A DNA stretch of 64,000 nucleotides from UBA12191 sp009937185 (GTDB lineage Bacteria; Planctomycetota; UBA8108; UBA1146). Both the position numbers and the translations under genes were made by a program. Within the stretch, counting starts at the first letter, position 1, and every line of letters starts with the position of its first letter. Shown here in pieces: positions 9,762-18,505 of this stretch. The notes beneath the pieces were generated by a model. That model made no database searches and was not told where the DNA came from. It saw only the letters and a program-made list of their open reading frames with translations. The stretch lies in NCBI GenBank assembly GCA_938075155.1, contig CALJGL010000013.1:30825-94824 (forward strand), given 5' to 3'.

Positions 9762-10076
9762 ATGCACGCGATTTTTCGCGACGGTGGTCGTCAATACCGT
9801 GTGGAGGAGGGTGAAACCCTTTTCCTGGATTTCCGTGAAGCAGAAGCAGGAAGTACCCTGCAGTTTTCGGATGTTCTTGCTCTTGAACCGGGCAGTGGAG
9901 ATTTCGTTTGCGGAACTCCTCTGGTCGCAGGTGCAACTGTTGAGGCTGAAGTTATCGGAGAGGTGAAGGGTCCTAAGATTATCTTCCATCGTTTCCGTAG
10001 ACGTAAAAATTCACACAGTCGCAAGGGTCACCGCCAGAAGTACATCAAGGTTCGCATCGGCAAGATCGCCAGCTAG
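9762..10076 (+). CDS. rplU: 50S ribosomal protein L21
   Basis: Primary 23S rRNA-binding protein of the large subunit. The 104-aa product has the family start HAIFRDGGRQYRVEEGE and the basic RRRKNSHSRKGHRQKYIKV segment near the C-terminus. The ATG at 9762 is preceded by AGAGGAG. It is followed by rpmA, as in most bacteria. Confidence 0.97.
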   Translation: MHAIFRDGGRQYRVEEGETLFLDFREAEAGSTLQFSDVLALEPGSGDFVCGTPLVAGATVEAEVIGEVKGPKIIFHRFRRRKNSHSRKGHRQKYIKVRIGKIAS

Positions 10077-10131
10077 TTGATTTTCTACCGCTGTGAAAAC
10101 AGGGTAGAGATACCGAAACAGGAGTTCATAA

Positions 10132-10380
10132 ATGGCACATAAGAAGGGTCAGGGCGCCTCACGTAACGGGCGCGACTCAAATGCCCAAAATCGTGGCGTC
10201 AAAAAGTACGGTGGTGAAAATGTCATCGCTGGAAATATTATCGTTAGGCAATGCGGAACCAAATTCCATCCGGGCCACAACGTTGGTATGGGCAAGGACT
10301 ACACACTTTTCGCCCTTATCGAAGGTAAGGTTCGTTTTGGAACCCGCAGGCGGGTTCATATCGACCCCGTCACTTCCTGA
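10132..10380 (+). CDS. rpmA: 50S ribosomal protein L27
   Basis: Large-subunit protein whose N-terminus reaches the peptidyl transferase centre. The sequence AHKKGQGASRNGRDS and the later GTKFHPGHNVGMGKDYTLFA are diagnostic. At 82 aa it has normal length, and there is no cleavable N-terminal extension of the Firmicutes type. AGGAG lies 8-9 nt before the ATG. Confidence 0.97.
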   Translation: MAHKKGQGASRNGRDSNAQNRGVKKYGGENVIAGNIIVRQCGTKFHPGHNVGMGKDYTLFALIEGKVRFGTRRRVHIDPVTS

Positions 10381-10404
10381 TTCTCTGAGTCGGGCGAACT
10401 TCCA

Positions 10405-11418
10405 TTGAGTATCCGCTTCGTAGACGAGGCCTGGATCAACGTCTACGCCGGTAAGGGCGGAGATGGATGCAGTTCGTTTCGTCGTGAGAAGTATATTCCT
10501 CGCGGAGGCCCTGACGGGGGGGACGGAGGCCGAGGCGGCCACGTGATCCTCGTTGCCGATGTCCACGTTCAGACTCTCCTCGATTTCACTGGGCGTCCCG
10601 TTCACAAAGCGGAAAAGGGACGACCCGGTTCCAGTAAAAATCAGTCGGGACGGATGGGCCAAGATCTCAGGATTCCGGTTCCCGTCGGCACGATGGTTTA
10701 TTCCGAGTCGGGTGAATTGATTGTCGATCTGGCAACTGCCGAGGAAGAGTTTGTGATTGCCGAAGGGGGCAAGGGGGGGCGAGGTAATGCCCGCTTTGCT
10801 ACAGCAACCCATCAAAGTCCACGTGAGATCACTCCAGGAATCGAAGGTGAAGAATTTCGAGTTCATCTCGAACTCAAATTGATCGCCGATGTGGGGCTCC
10901 TCGGTCTTCCCAATGCAGGTAAAAGTACGTTTCTTTCTCGTGTCTCTAGTGCGCATCCCAAAATTGCAGATTATCCCTTTACGACTTTGAGTCCTCAGTT
11001 AGGTATTGCTGAACTCGACATCTTTCGACGTATCGTGTTGGCGGACGTTCCCGGTCTCATCGAGGGAGCGGCAGATGGTGTGGGATTAGGAATAGGCTTC
11101 CTTAAGCATTTGGAACGAACTCGAGTCATGTTGCATCTATTGGATCCGCATGATCGAGATCTCGATCAATTGCTGATGGATCATTCTGTCATTAGAGGAG
11201 AAGTGTCTTCTCACTCCAAAGAGTTAGCAAATCGCCCGACGATTACAGTGATCAACAAATCTGATCTGATGCTCGAAGAAGAGTTGGATCAATTGCGGAG
11301 CGGTTTAGAGGATCGATTGGAGGCCCCGGTTTTTGTTATTTCCGGTGTCACCGGACAAGGGATCCGTGAAGTTCTAGAAAAGCTCTGGGTTCTCCTGAAC
11401 CCCCCAGAAGAGTCCTAA
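10405..11418 (+). CDS. obgE: Obg family GTPase (ObgE/CgtA)
   Basis: Ribosome-associated GTPase of large-subunit assembly and stress control. The glycine-rich Obg fold occupies about residues 1-158 (GGDGCSSFRREKYIPRGGPD). The G domain follows, with GLPNAGKST at residue 167 onward, the switch DYPFTTLSPQLG, DVPGLIEGA, NKSD and a late G5 loop. The C-terminal extension found in some Obg proteins is absent. The start is TTG at 10405 with no obvious ribosome binding site; it follows L27 by 24 nt, so it is probably co-transcribed. Confidence 0.95.
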   Translation: MSIRFVDEAWINVYAGKGGDGCSSFRREKYIPRGGPDGGDGGRGGHVILVADVHVQTLLDFTGRPVHKAEKGRPGSSKNQSGRMGQDLRIPVPVGTMVYSESGELIVDLATAEEEFVIAEGGKGGRGNARFATATHQSPREITPGIEGEEFRVHLELKLIADVGLLGLPNAGKSTFLSRVSSAHPKIADYPFTTLSPQLGIAELDIFRRIVLADVPGLIEGAADGVGLGIGFLKHLERTRVMLHLLDPHDRDLDQLLMDHSVIRGEVSSHSKELANRPTITVINKSDLMLEEELDQLRSGLEDRLEAPVFVISGVTGQGIREVLEKLWVLLNPPEES

Positions 11419-11515
11419 GGGGCTTTTTCGACAGAGTGTATGATTCCATCGTATTCTTGTGTGGACTCCCCTGCGAAGAAGGGGAGACGTGGCCTCCTAC
11501 CATCTGGGAGAAATT

Positions 11516-12613
11516 ATGGAATTTCACGAGTTGTTGCGTCGTATGGTTGTTGAAAATGCTTCTGACATGTTTATCAAGGTGGGTTGCCCACCTTCTCTTC
11601 GTGTCGATGGTGCTGTTCAATTTCTCGATTGCGAAGAGATCTCTCCTCGTAAGTCTCAGGAATTCCTAGAGATTATTCAGGACTCACGACCGGATGCATT
11701 GCCTCAAAAACTAGATATCGACACTTCCTATGATCTCCCAGGAATAGGGCGATTCAGGGTGAATATTTTTCACCAGAGGGGGCAGCTCGGTTTTGTTTTT
11801 AGGCACGTTTCTCAAAACGTTTCAAATTTTGATGATCTCGGACTACCCGGTGAAACTTTGACGAAGCTCGCGGAGCAGAAGCGAGGCCTCGTTCTTGTAA
11901 CCGGAAATACAGGATCTGGAAAATCGACGACTTTGGCTTCGATGGTTCATCACATCAACGAAACTGCGAATCGTCATATTGTGACCATTGAAGATCCCAT
12001 CGAATTTACTTTTAGAGACCGGAAATCAATCATCGATCAAAGAGAGATCGGAATCGATACCGAGTCTTTCCCCACGGCTTTGAGGCATTCATTACGTCAG
12101 AGTCCAGATGTGATTCTCATCGGTGAAATGCGTGATCGAGAAACGATGGAAGCTGCGATTGCTGCCGCAGAGACAGGGCATCTTGTGCTTTCGACATTGC
12201 ACACCGTCAATGCCGTTCAGACTGTGGAACGCATCATTCATTTCTTTCCGCCTCATCAGCATGACTTAATCAGACTTCAGCTCTCATTGGTTCTTTCAGG
12301 AGTGGTTTGTCAAAGACTGATACCCTCCCTTGATGGTTCGGGAAGAGTGCCGGCTTTAGAGATGATGATCAACAGTCCGACGATTAGAGAATTGTTGCGT
12401 GAAGGACGGACCCACGAGATGCATGGGGCTGTTCGCGATGGCGAGCATTACGGCTCCAATACCTTCAATCAGTCCCTCAGGGATCTCTACAGAGCCGACA
12501 GAATCACTCTTGAGGATGCTCTATCCTTCTCCGACTTTCCCGAAGAGCTCCAGTTGGAACTGCGTGGGGTGGTCAAAGGGAATGCTATGGGGGATTTCGA
12601 CTTCGATTACTAG
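11516..12613 (+). CDS. pilT: Type IV pilus retraction ATPase PilT
   Basis: Hexameric ATPase that depolymerises pili. An N-terminal PAS-like domain precedes a RecA-like core with the Walker A GNTGSGKST at about residue 130. The Asp box and Walker B region follow (DVILIGEMRDRETMEAA), then the His box GHLVLSTLHT. The sequence MMINSPTIRELLREG matches the AIRNLIRE retraction motif region that separates PilT from PilB. The start at 11516 has GGGAG 5 nt upstream. The longer upstream reading from 11459 has no family residues. It is encoded apart from the pilM-Q operon, and no pilB or pilC is in the window. Confidence 0.94.
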   Translation: MEFHELLRRMVVENASDMFIKVGCPPSLRVDGAVQFLDCEEISPRKSQEFLEIIQDSRPDALPQKLDIDTSYDLPGIGRFRVNIFHQRGQLGFVFRHVSQNVSNFDDLGLPGETLTKLAEQKRGLVLVTGNTGSGKSTTLASMVHHINETANRHIVTIEDPIEFTFRDRKSIIDQREIGIDTESFPTALRHSLRQSPDVILIGEMRDRETMEAAIAAAETGHLVLSTLHTVNAVQTVERIIHFFPPHQHDLIRLQLSLVLSGVVCQRLIPSLDGSGRVPALEMMINSPTIRELLREGRTHEMHGAVRDGEHYGSNTFNQSLRDLYRADRITLEDALSFSDFPEELQLELRGVVKGNAMGDFDFDY

Positions 12614-12670
12614 GCACGAGTTACTGGGGTCGAGCCTCGGTTACAGGTATCCTCTTCTCGGGAGGATACC

Positions 12671-13429
12671 TTGCCTACACTGGTTGTTGATTCGGGGAAC
12701 ACTCGTATTCATTGGCGACTGAGAGTCGCGGCGGATAACTCTATCGAGGGATATGGTTCTTATGAGAATCCGTTCGTCGATCTCGTCCACGAATTAAATC
12801 AGCTGCCGGGCGGTCTTGAGGCTGTTGCCGTTTCATGTCTTCGACCTGATCTCAAAGACACTCTCGCTCGAGAACTGTCCATGTTGTCCACCCATGAGCC
12901 TATATGGATTCTGAGTGGTGCCGATCTCCCTAAAAATGTAGGTACTGATCAACCCGAGAATACCGGTGCTGATAGGGCTCTGTGTGCCAAAGCTTGGTGT
13001 GATCGTCCCGGTTCCCATGCTGCTATCGTGATCGATGCTGGAACGGCAGTCACTGTGGATGCGGTGTCTCAGGATGGTGTCCTACTCGGTGGCTGGATCG
13101 CTCCAGGCTGGGCGGCGGTTCGCCAATCTCTCCATGACCATGCACCTCTATTGCCTTTTGGAAGTGATGTCGATGATCCAGGATTCGGCTGGGCCACGGA
13201 ATCCAAGGTGGCCATCGAAGGTGGAATACGAGGACTGTTTCGTGGAGGCGTTCAGGAACTTCATGAAAGAGTAAAGAGAGGTTGGTTTGAAGAGGGAGTC
13301 GTAGATCCGGTGACCGTGATCACTGGAGGAGATGCCGCTCTGCTCGAAGGCCTTTTCAGTGAGACGGAATGGGTACCAGGCTTGGTCTTGGATGGGTTGG
13401 AATCCTGTCTTCGTGACAAGGATCTGTAA
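12671..13429 (+). CDS. coaX: Type III pantothenate kinase
   Basis: First enzyme of coenzyme A synthesis, phosphorylating pantothenate. It belongs to the ASKHA fold. It starts LPTLVVDSGNTRIHWRL, the family phosphate-binding motif (D-x-GNT). The second motif DAGTAVTVDAV lies near residue 122, followed by GGWIAPGWAA, and VITGGDA lies near the end. The TTG start at 12671 has GGAGGA about 4 nt upstream. The stop overlaps the next start (TAATG). At 252 aa the length is normal. Confidence 0.88.
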   Translation: MPTLVVDSGNTRIHWRLRVAADNSIEGYGSYENPFVDLVHELNQLPGGLEAVAVSCLRPDLKDTLARELSMLSTHEPIWILSGADLPKNVGTDQPENTGADRALCAKAWCDRPGSHAAIVIDAGTAVTVDAVSQDGVLLGGWIAPGWAAVRQSLHDHAPLLPFGSDVDDPGFGWATESKVAIEGGIRGLFRGGVQELHERVKRGWFEEGVVDPVTVITGGDAALLEGLFSETEWVPGLVLDGLESCLRDKDL

Positions 13430-14598
13430 TGAGTATTTCCGTTTGTTCCCTCTCTGGCCCAGGTACCTCGGCGCTTCATGCATTAGGGCTTGCAGGTGAT
13501 CGCTCTCAGTGTGAGAGTCTTTTGCAGGATTTGCTTTCCCAACCCTTAAAGGGTGGGGCCACATATACCGAATTCCTCGATGCAGCCGGGCAGTCCATCG
13601 ATGACGGCCTTTGTCTTTCTTGGCCGGATCCTCCCTTTCAATTTGTGTTAACGACCCACGGAAGTCCTCTCATTTTGGAAGAAGTGATCCACCGCTGTGT
13701 CGAATTGGGCGCTGTTCATAGTGCGGGTTCAGATCAGATTTTCCGAGTGCCTGAAGAGGCTGTTGCTGAAAAGGTGCTGGGCCAAGCTTTGGGTCGTTTA
13801 ACAGAAGTCATCAGTCCTGAAGCGTGTTCTTTTCTTTTGGAGCAAGCATCTCCATCAGGTTTTGCGGGAGTGGTGGCGAAATGGAAGACACAAGCGCCTT
13901 CCATTGATGAAGTTCGAGAGGTTCTGGATCGGGGGCTTCTTGGCAGGGCTGTCATGAAATCTTCGGTGGTCGTTCTTACTGGCGTGACCAATGCTGGGAA
14001 AAGTACACTCCTGAATGTTTTGGTAGGAGAAGACCGTTCGATTGTGACACCCGAAGAAGGAACGACTCGTGATTTGGTCGTGGCCTCTACTCAGATCAAC
14101 GGATTCCCTCTGACCCTTGTAGATGGTGCTGGTTGGCGAGAATCACCTGGACTTATTGAAGAGCAAGGATTGTTGCGAGTGAAAGAAGCCATCCGAAAAG
14201 CAGATCTTGTCGTGGAGTTGATACCGCCTGCTCGTCTGGAAGAAATGAACCTTGAAGATTCTCAAAAGGAAGCCTCGTCGATCCCAGAGAGTGCATTCGT
14301 TTTCCCGGAAGATGTGCCTGTGATTCGGGTTCTGAGCAGATCTGATGAGTTTTTATCGACCGCATTGCCACCGAACTGTGATCTCGCTATCTCAGCAAAG
14401 ACTGGGGAGGGACTGGGATTATTGGAAGATCAGATCCTTCAAGTTTTGTATGGTCAAGCGACCGTTCCGGAAGGGGGACCCTATCCCTTCCTTGACGAGC
14501 ATGTCATCTTTTTAGAGAGATTGGTCTCTGCCCTAGATTCTGGGGAAAATGGCCAGGTCTGTCTTCAGGATTATTTGGAGGGAGTGAACCGTTGCTAG
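13429..14598 (+). CDS. Divergent MnmE/TrmE-like GTPase lacking the C-terminal Cys-Gly-Lys motif
   Basis: The N-terminal part (about 1-115) can be lined up with the MnmE tetrahydrofolate-binding domain only weakly (SLSGPG, THGSPLILEEVIHRC). A G domain follows: GVTNAGKST near residue 185, TPEEGTTRD, DGAGWRE in place of DTAG, SRSD in place of NKxD, and SAKTGEG. At 389 aa it is shorter than MnmE (about 450), and it stops at ENGVNRC-like residues without the catalytic FC(I/V)GK end. It may be a degenerate or repurposed MnmE paralogue. It overlaps coaX by one base and pyrB by seven bases. Confidence 0.7.
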   Translation: MSISVCSLSGPGTSALHALGLAGDRSQCESLLQDLLSQPLKGGATYTEFLDAAGQSIDDGLCLSWPDPPFQFVLTTHGSPLILEEVIHRCVELGAVHSAGSDQIFRVPEEAVAEKVLGQALGRLTEVISPEACSFLLEQASPSGFAGVVAKWKTQAPSIDEVREVLDRGLLGRAVMKSSVVVLTGVTNAGKSTLLNVLVGEDRSIVTPEEGTTRDLVVASTQINGFPLTLVDGAGWRESPGLIEEQGLLRVKEAIRKADLVVELIPPARLEEMNLEDSQKEASSIPESAFVFPEDVPVIRVLSRSDEFLSTALPPNCDLAISAKTGEGLGLLEDQILQVLYGQATVPEGGPYPFLDEHVIFLERLVSALDSGENGQVCLQDYLEGVNRC

Positions 14599-15539
14599 GA
14601 ACAAAAGATACCCGTCCTTGGAATTTGATAGAACTCTCCAGTCTTTCTGCTGCAGAGATCAAGGACCTGCTCGATCGCGCTGCCCAATTCCGCAAAGGTC
14701 TTACTACGGAGTCCGTAAACTATCGCGAAATGGGGGGGCCGCGTCCTCGGGTCGCTTTGCTCTTCTCTGAACCCAGCACCCGAACCTCGCTCTCCTTTCG
14801 AGTGGCTTGCCAAGAATTAGGAGTCGACGTCGTCGAGCTTCCGGCAGATCGATCAAGTCTTCTGAAAGGTGAGTCGATGCTCGACACGGCTCAAGTGCTG
14901 GAAGCCCTAGGGGCGGGGGCCATCGTTGTGCGTGACAAGAGCGATGAAGTGATCGACGGTTTGGCAGAGCATTGTCGTGCGGGAGTGCTCAATGCCGGTG
15001 GGGGAACGAAAGCTCATCCGAGTCAGGGCCTTTTAGACGCCAGAGTATTGTTGGATCATTTTGAGACTTTGGAAGGTCGGAGAATCGGAATTCTCGGAGA
15101 TGTGGTTCATAGTCGTGTCGCCAGAAGCGATGCCGTTGCATTTACGGCGCTGGGAGCGGAAGTCGTACTTATTGGACCCCCAGAGTTTCTCAGTGAAACA
15201 GGATGGCCTAAAGGTGTTTCCGTCAGTACGGACTTGGATGCCGAACTGCCCCGCTTGGACGCGATTCAGGTTTTGAGAATACAACATGAACGTATCGAAG
15301 GAGGAATGGGCCTGCCTCTCTCCGATTATATTTCTGAGTACCAGTTGGACGAAAAACGGCTGGAATCGGTGAACAGTGAATTTTGTGTACTCCACCCGGG
15401 TCCTATGAATCGTGGAGTTGAGATCAGTAGTCGTGTCGCGGATGGACCCCGATCTCAAATTTTAGATCAGGTGGCCGCGGGGGTTTATGTACGAATGGCT
15501 CTTGTCGAAAAATCTCTGGGGCTCAAGGGGCTGAAGTGA
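14592..15539 (+). CDS. pyrB: Aspartate carbamoyltransferase catalytic subunit
   Basis: Condenses carbamoyl phosphate and aspartate in pyrimidine synthesis. It carries the carbamoyl phosphate loop SEPSTRTSLSF near residue 57, HPSQGLLD (usually HPTQALLD) and the late HPGPMNRGVEI motif. At 315 aa the length is normal. The TTG start at 14592 lies inside the end of the preceding gene and has GGAGGGAG 6 nt upstream. No regulatory PyrI chain is in the window, so it probably works as a simple trimer or with other subunits encoded elsewhere. Confidence 0.95.
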   Translation: MLGTKDTRPWNLIELSSLSAAEIKDLLDRAAQFRKGLTTESVNYREMGGPRPRVALLFSEPSTRTSLSFRVACQELGVDVVELPADRSSLLKGESMLDTAQVLEALGAGAIVVRDKSDEVIDGLAEHCRAGVLNAGGGTKAHPSQGLLDARVLLDHFETLEGRRIGILGDVVHSRVARSDAVAFTALGAEVVLIGPPEFLSETGWPKGVSVSTDLDAELPRLDAIQVLRIQHERIEGGMGLPLSDYISEYQLDEKRLESVNSEFCVLHPGPMNRGVEISSRVADGPRSQILDQVAAGVYVRMALVEKSLGLKGLK

Positions 15540-15925
15540 GAGAGCTCAAGAAGCCATCTCGCATGCGGTGGTTCCCTTGGATCCTACTGGCTTCGGCATT
15601 CGTGATGGCCGCGATTCCGGGTTCGTTTCTCAGTCAAATCGTTCCAGACTTTTTATTGAAAGATGGTCGTGATGAGGTGGTTCATGCCATCGGATTCATG
15701 TTTCTGACACTGGGATTTCGCTCTTGGCGTGGGCCTTATATATCTCCAGAAAAGTGGCTTCCGGGTGCTCTCTTGATTCTGATTTGTTTCGCGGCTCTTC
15801 ACGAGGGAGTCCAAGAGCTCATACCGGGGCGCACCCCTTCCGGTAGTGATTTCATGGCGGATCTGATCGGTATTGCCGTCGGCGCCGCTCTCGTTCTTCG
15901 CTTTAGCCCGCACTCACAATCTTGA
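15536..15925 (+). CDS. VanZ-like family membrane protein
   Basis: Small integral membrane protein of 129 aa. Four hydrophobic segments match the VanZ-like pattern: WFPWILLASAFVMAAIPG at the N-terminus, DEVVHAIGFMFLTLGF, LLILICFAALHEGVQEL and a last one with the GSDFMADLIGIAVG signature. The function of the family is unsettled; some members affect teicoplanin resistance or phase variation. The GTG start overlaps the pyrB stop as GTGA. Confidence 0.82.
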   Translation: MRELKKPSRMRWFPWILLASAFVMAAIPGSFLSQIVPDFLLKDGRDEVVHAIGFMFLTLGFRSWRGPYISPEKWLPGALLILICFAALHEGVQELIPGRTPSGSDFMADLIGIAVGAALVLRFSPHSQS

Positions 15926-16039
15926 TATAAATTATTGAATAGTGCCCTCTGAAATCCGTCATCGGAGCGGATCTTCTGTTGAAACAGGATATTGTGCCCC
16001 GAATTGTCACATTCTGGCCTGCTGATTGGCGATTCGAGC

Positions 16040-16056
16040 CTCCCTCAGCGAGGGAG
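16040..16056 (+). repeat. Perfect 7-bp inverted repeat upstream of the RPQ-repeat gene
   Basis: CTCCCTC-AGC-GAGGGAG. It has no T-run, so it is not a clear terminator. A second hairpin at 16145-16171 (CATAGAG/CTCTATG) ends about 9 nt before the ribosome binding site of the repeat-protein gene. These may be 5' leader structures. Confidence 0.5.
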
Positions 16057-16191
16057 TGTGGAGTATGATAGAGAGATCTCCCTGATGGGATCGTTAGGAG
16101 GACCTTTGTCCTTCATTTGGGATTCTGTGAGGTTTTTTCGGCATCATAGAGGGTGGCAGGCCCACTCTATGACTGATCAAGGAGATGGATC

Positions 16192-17991
16192 ATGAATCAC
16201 TGGCTGAGTTCCACCGCAAGGAGTCCTAAGTTTCCATGGGGGCAATGGGTATTGACCCTCTTTCTGGTCTTGGGATCGACAGTGATCGAAGCACAAGTGC
16301 GTCCTCAGACGAGACCGCAAGTGCGTCCACAGACGAGACCCCAAGCACGTCCACAGAGACCCCAATCACGTCCACAGACAAGACCGCAAGCACGTCCACA
16401 GACGAGACCGCAAGTGCGTCCACAGACAAGACCGCAAGTGCGTCCACAGACAAGACCGCAAGTGCGTCCACAGACAAGACCCCAAGTGCGTCCACAGACG
16501 AGACCGCAAGTGCGTCCACAGACGAGACCCCAAGTGCGTCCACAGACGAGACCGCAAGTGCGTCCACAGACAAGACCCCAAGTGCGTCCGCAAACGAGAC
16601 CGCAAATAAATCCACCTGTACGGACCACGATTCGAAAGCCCAGCATCACGAAGCCGACGACTCGCAGACCGATCACTCGGAAACCGATCACTCGGAATCC
16701 GGAGATTCTTCGCCCCAATCGTACGAGAGAGGGGACTCGGCTCTCACCTCGACTCGATGTGATTCGTCAATCGAATCAGGGGGGCCGTAGTACTTCTCGA
16801 ATGATCAGCGCTTACAAACCCGAGAAGGTGCCGTCTTCTCTTCCCACTCAGAAACTTCCGGCTCTTGCGCAGCAACAAAATCAAGGGAGAAACGTTTTTT
16901 CGGACGAGAGAGGCTCTTCGATAGGGACTCCTACCCAAGATATGATGCGTCGCTTGGAACGGAGGGGAAATTCGGAACTCTCAAGATCAGGAGTTTCGGT
17001 CCGTCGAAATAATTCCCTTTTGATAAGCTCTTCTGCCGTGCGTATTAGTCCTTCGGGAACGGTCCATCTTCCTACGACTTCAGTTTATCCTCCGGTACCC
17101 TCGACCGGCATCGTACTGGGTACGGGCTATCCGGGGTGTTCGCCGATTCCGTGGTACTGTTCCCCTGGGCCGACTTACGGTGCTTACTATTCGAGTGGGC
17201 TGTTCTGGACCGGATATGGTGCAGGAGTTTGGTGTTCTCCTTGGTATTACCAAAGTCCTTTGGCGTGGTGTCATGGATGGTCTCTGCCGTGGGCTTACCA
17301 AAGCGGATACTCCTACTATTGGTGGCATCATGGCTACTGGCGAAATGACTCCAATCGAGTGTGTTGGATTTCTACTTATGATCCCTTCCCACAGTCGGAG
17401 ATCATCTTTGTCGAAACCCCTGCTGAGCCAGAAGAAGAGGCGTGGGGGTCGCTCGACCAGGTGAGAACCCTGACCTGCGATGCGTGGGGGGCACTTCGGT
17501 CTGACCAACCCGAAAAAGCACTTCAATATTTGAATACGGTTCTCGCTCTGGATCCGGAGCAGGGGATTCCGCTCTTTCTTCGAAGTGTTTCCCAATTGAG
17601 AATAGGCGCTCTCTCTGCTGCCAGTCTGGACCTTGAGCGTGCTCTCGTCTTAGAGCCTGGAATCTTTGCTCTTCGTTGGGACGATATCGCATACCTTGGG
17701 GAGTCTTCCGGAGAATTTCTGCAGAAGCTGTGGCCTCTCCTTGAAGACGATCCCGATCAAGAGGAAGTCGTGACACTGATCGCTGCTTTGTCGCTCTTCT
17801 CGGAAGAAATCCCTCTTGCTCCCGCACGAGGAGCGCTCTCTGAAGTCTTGTTAATGGGGAATCAGAGCACTCTCACCAGAGAACTTCACGAAGTATTGAG
17901 GGGTGATCGATTGGCGATATCCACAACGGTTACCCTGTGGTTGGAAGATCCGTCTTGCACAGGTCTTCTGGAGGCGATTCCCTCCCCCTGA
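16192..17991 (+). CDS. Exported Arg-Pro-Gln repeat protein with aromatic middle and TPR C-terminus
   Basis: No family recognised. A signal peptide covers about residues 1-34 (cleavage near VIEA-Q). Residues 36-138 are an almost perfect RPQTRPQV repeat, so a rigid, strongly cationic polyproline-like rod is expected. A basic Arg/Thr/Pro zone follows. A Tyr/Trp/Gly/Ser-rich zone with several Cys lies at about 300-390 (for example YYWWHHGYW). The C-terminal 200 residues look like tetratricopeptide helices (ALQYLNTVLALDPEQGIPLF). The start is ATG at 16192 with GGAGA. The positive rod could bind peptidoglycan, acidic polymers or surface sugars; this is inference. Opposite-strand reading frames here are repeat artefacts. 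Confidence 0.8.
   Translation: MNHWLSSTARSPKFPWGQWVLTLFLVLGSTVIEAQVRPQTRPQVRPQTRPQARPQRPQSRPQTRPQARPQTRPQVRPQTRPQVRPQTRPQVRPQTRPQVRPQTRPQVRPQTRPQVRPQTRPQVRPQTRPQVRPQTRPQINPPVRTTIRKPSITKPTTRRPITRKPITRNPEILRPNRTREGTRLSPRLDVIRQSNQGGRSTSRMISAYKPEKVPSSLPTQKLPALAQQQNQGRNVFSDERGSSIGTPTQDMMRRLERRGNSELSRSGVSVRRNNSLLISSSAVRISPSGTVHLPTTSVYPPVPSTGIVLGTGYPGCSPIPWYCSPGPTYGAYYSSGLFWTGYGAGVWCSPWYYQSPLAWCHGWSLPWAYQSGYSYYWWHHGYWRNDSNRVCWISTYDPFPQSEIIFVETPAEPEEEAWGSLDQVRTLTCDAWGALRSDQPEKALQYLNTVLALDPEQGIPLFLRSVSQLRIGALSAASLDLERALVLEPGIFALRWDDIAYLGESSGEFLQKLWPLLEDDPDQEEVVTLIAALSLFSEEIPLAPARGALSEVLLMGNQSTLTRELHEVLRGDRLAISTTVTLWLEDPSCTGLLEAIPSP
16297..16605 (+). repeat. 24-bp tandem repeat encoding RPQTRPQV
   Basis: About 13 tandem copies of a 24-bp unit of the form GTGCGTCCACAGACGAGACC followed by GCAA. 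Small substitutions (V/A/S) and one shortened copy near 16351-16368 are present. There are no spacers between units. The repeat is in frame with the exported protein and is likely to vary in copy number by slippage. Confidence 0.95.
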
Positions 17992-18054
17992 TCCTTGAGC
18001 CGGGGAGGAATGAAATCTCTTCTCGTGGTATGATTCTCGCCGAAAGGGAGCGCC

Positions 18055-18498
18055 ATGGACCATAAGGCCTTGAATGATATACCCGTTGAACGACTTTTCG
18101 CCGTGGCAGAATCTCAGCTAGAGTGTTCTCGCGCTCCTTATTCAGGATTTCGAGTGGGCGCAGCGCTTTGGAGTGATGGTCAGATTTTCCCCGGCTGCAA
18201 TGTCGAAAATTCCAGTTATGGATTGACGTTGTGCGCGGAAAGATCGGCTGTGATGCATTGGGCTTCTGCAGGGTCTCCCGGACGACCTGAGGCGATCGTT
18301 GTCGTCGCTCGTCAACCGGATGGATCCGTTGCAACTGCGATGCCTTGCGGTGCCTGCCGACAAGTCCTTTCTGATCTCCCGGATTCTCGAAACCTTCAGG
18401 TTTGCACTGGAACTCCTTCAGAGTTCTCCATAATCTCATTGGCAGAACTCCTTCCCCATGCATTTGGCCCCGAGGATCTGAATTCGAAAGAAGGATGA
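18055..18498 (+). CDS. cdd: Cytidine deaminase
   Basis: Converts cytidine and deoxycytidine to uridine forms in pyrimidine salvage. The zinc site is clear: CAE near residue 62 (catalytic Glu and first Cys) and PCGACRQ near residue 97. The substrate loop NVENSSYGLTLCAERSA is canonical for the small tetrameric type. At 147 aa the length is normal. The start at 18055 is backed by AAGGGAG. It is followed after 7 nt by a uracil phosphoribosyltransferase-like gene. Confidence 0.93.
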   Translation: MDHKALNDIPVERLFAVAESQLECSRAPYSGFRVGAALWSDGQIFPGCNVENSSYGLTLCAERSAVMHWASAGSPGRPEAIVVVARQPDGSVATAMPCGACRQVLSDLPDSRNLQVCTGTPSEFSIISLAELLPHAFGPEDLNSKEG

Positions 18499-18505
18499 AG
18501 AACTG

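Noticed and set aside
16297..16605. CRISPR-like array
   Set aside because: Units are directly joined without spacers and are in frame with a protein; the same holds for the 21-bp repeat at 63564-63668.
16226..16790. Long open frames on the other frames and on the minus strand across the 24-bp repeat
   Set aside because: They arise because a 24-bp repeat without stops stays open in every frame; they have no start signals and no features outside the repeat.
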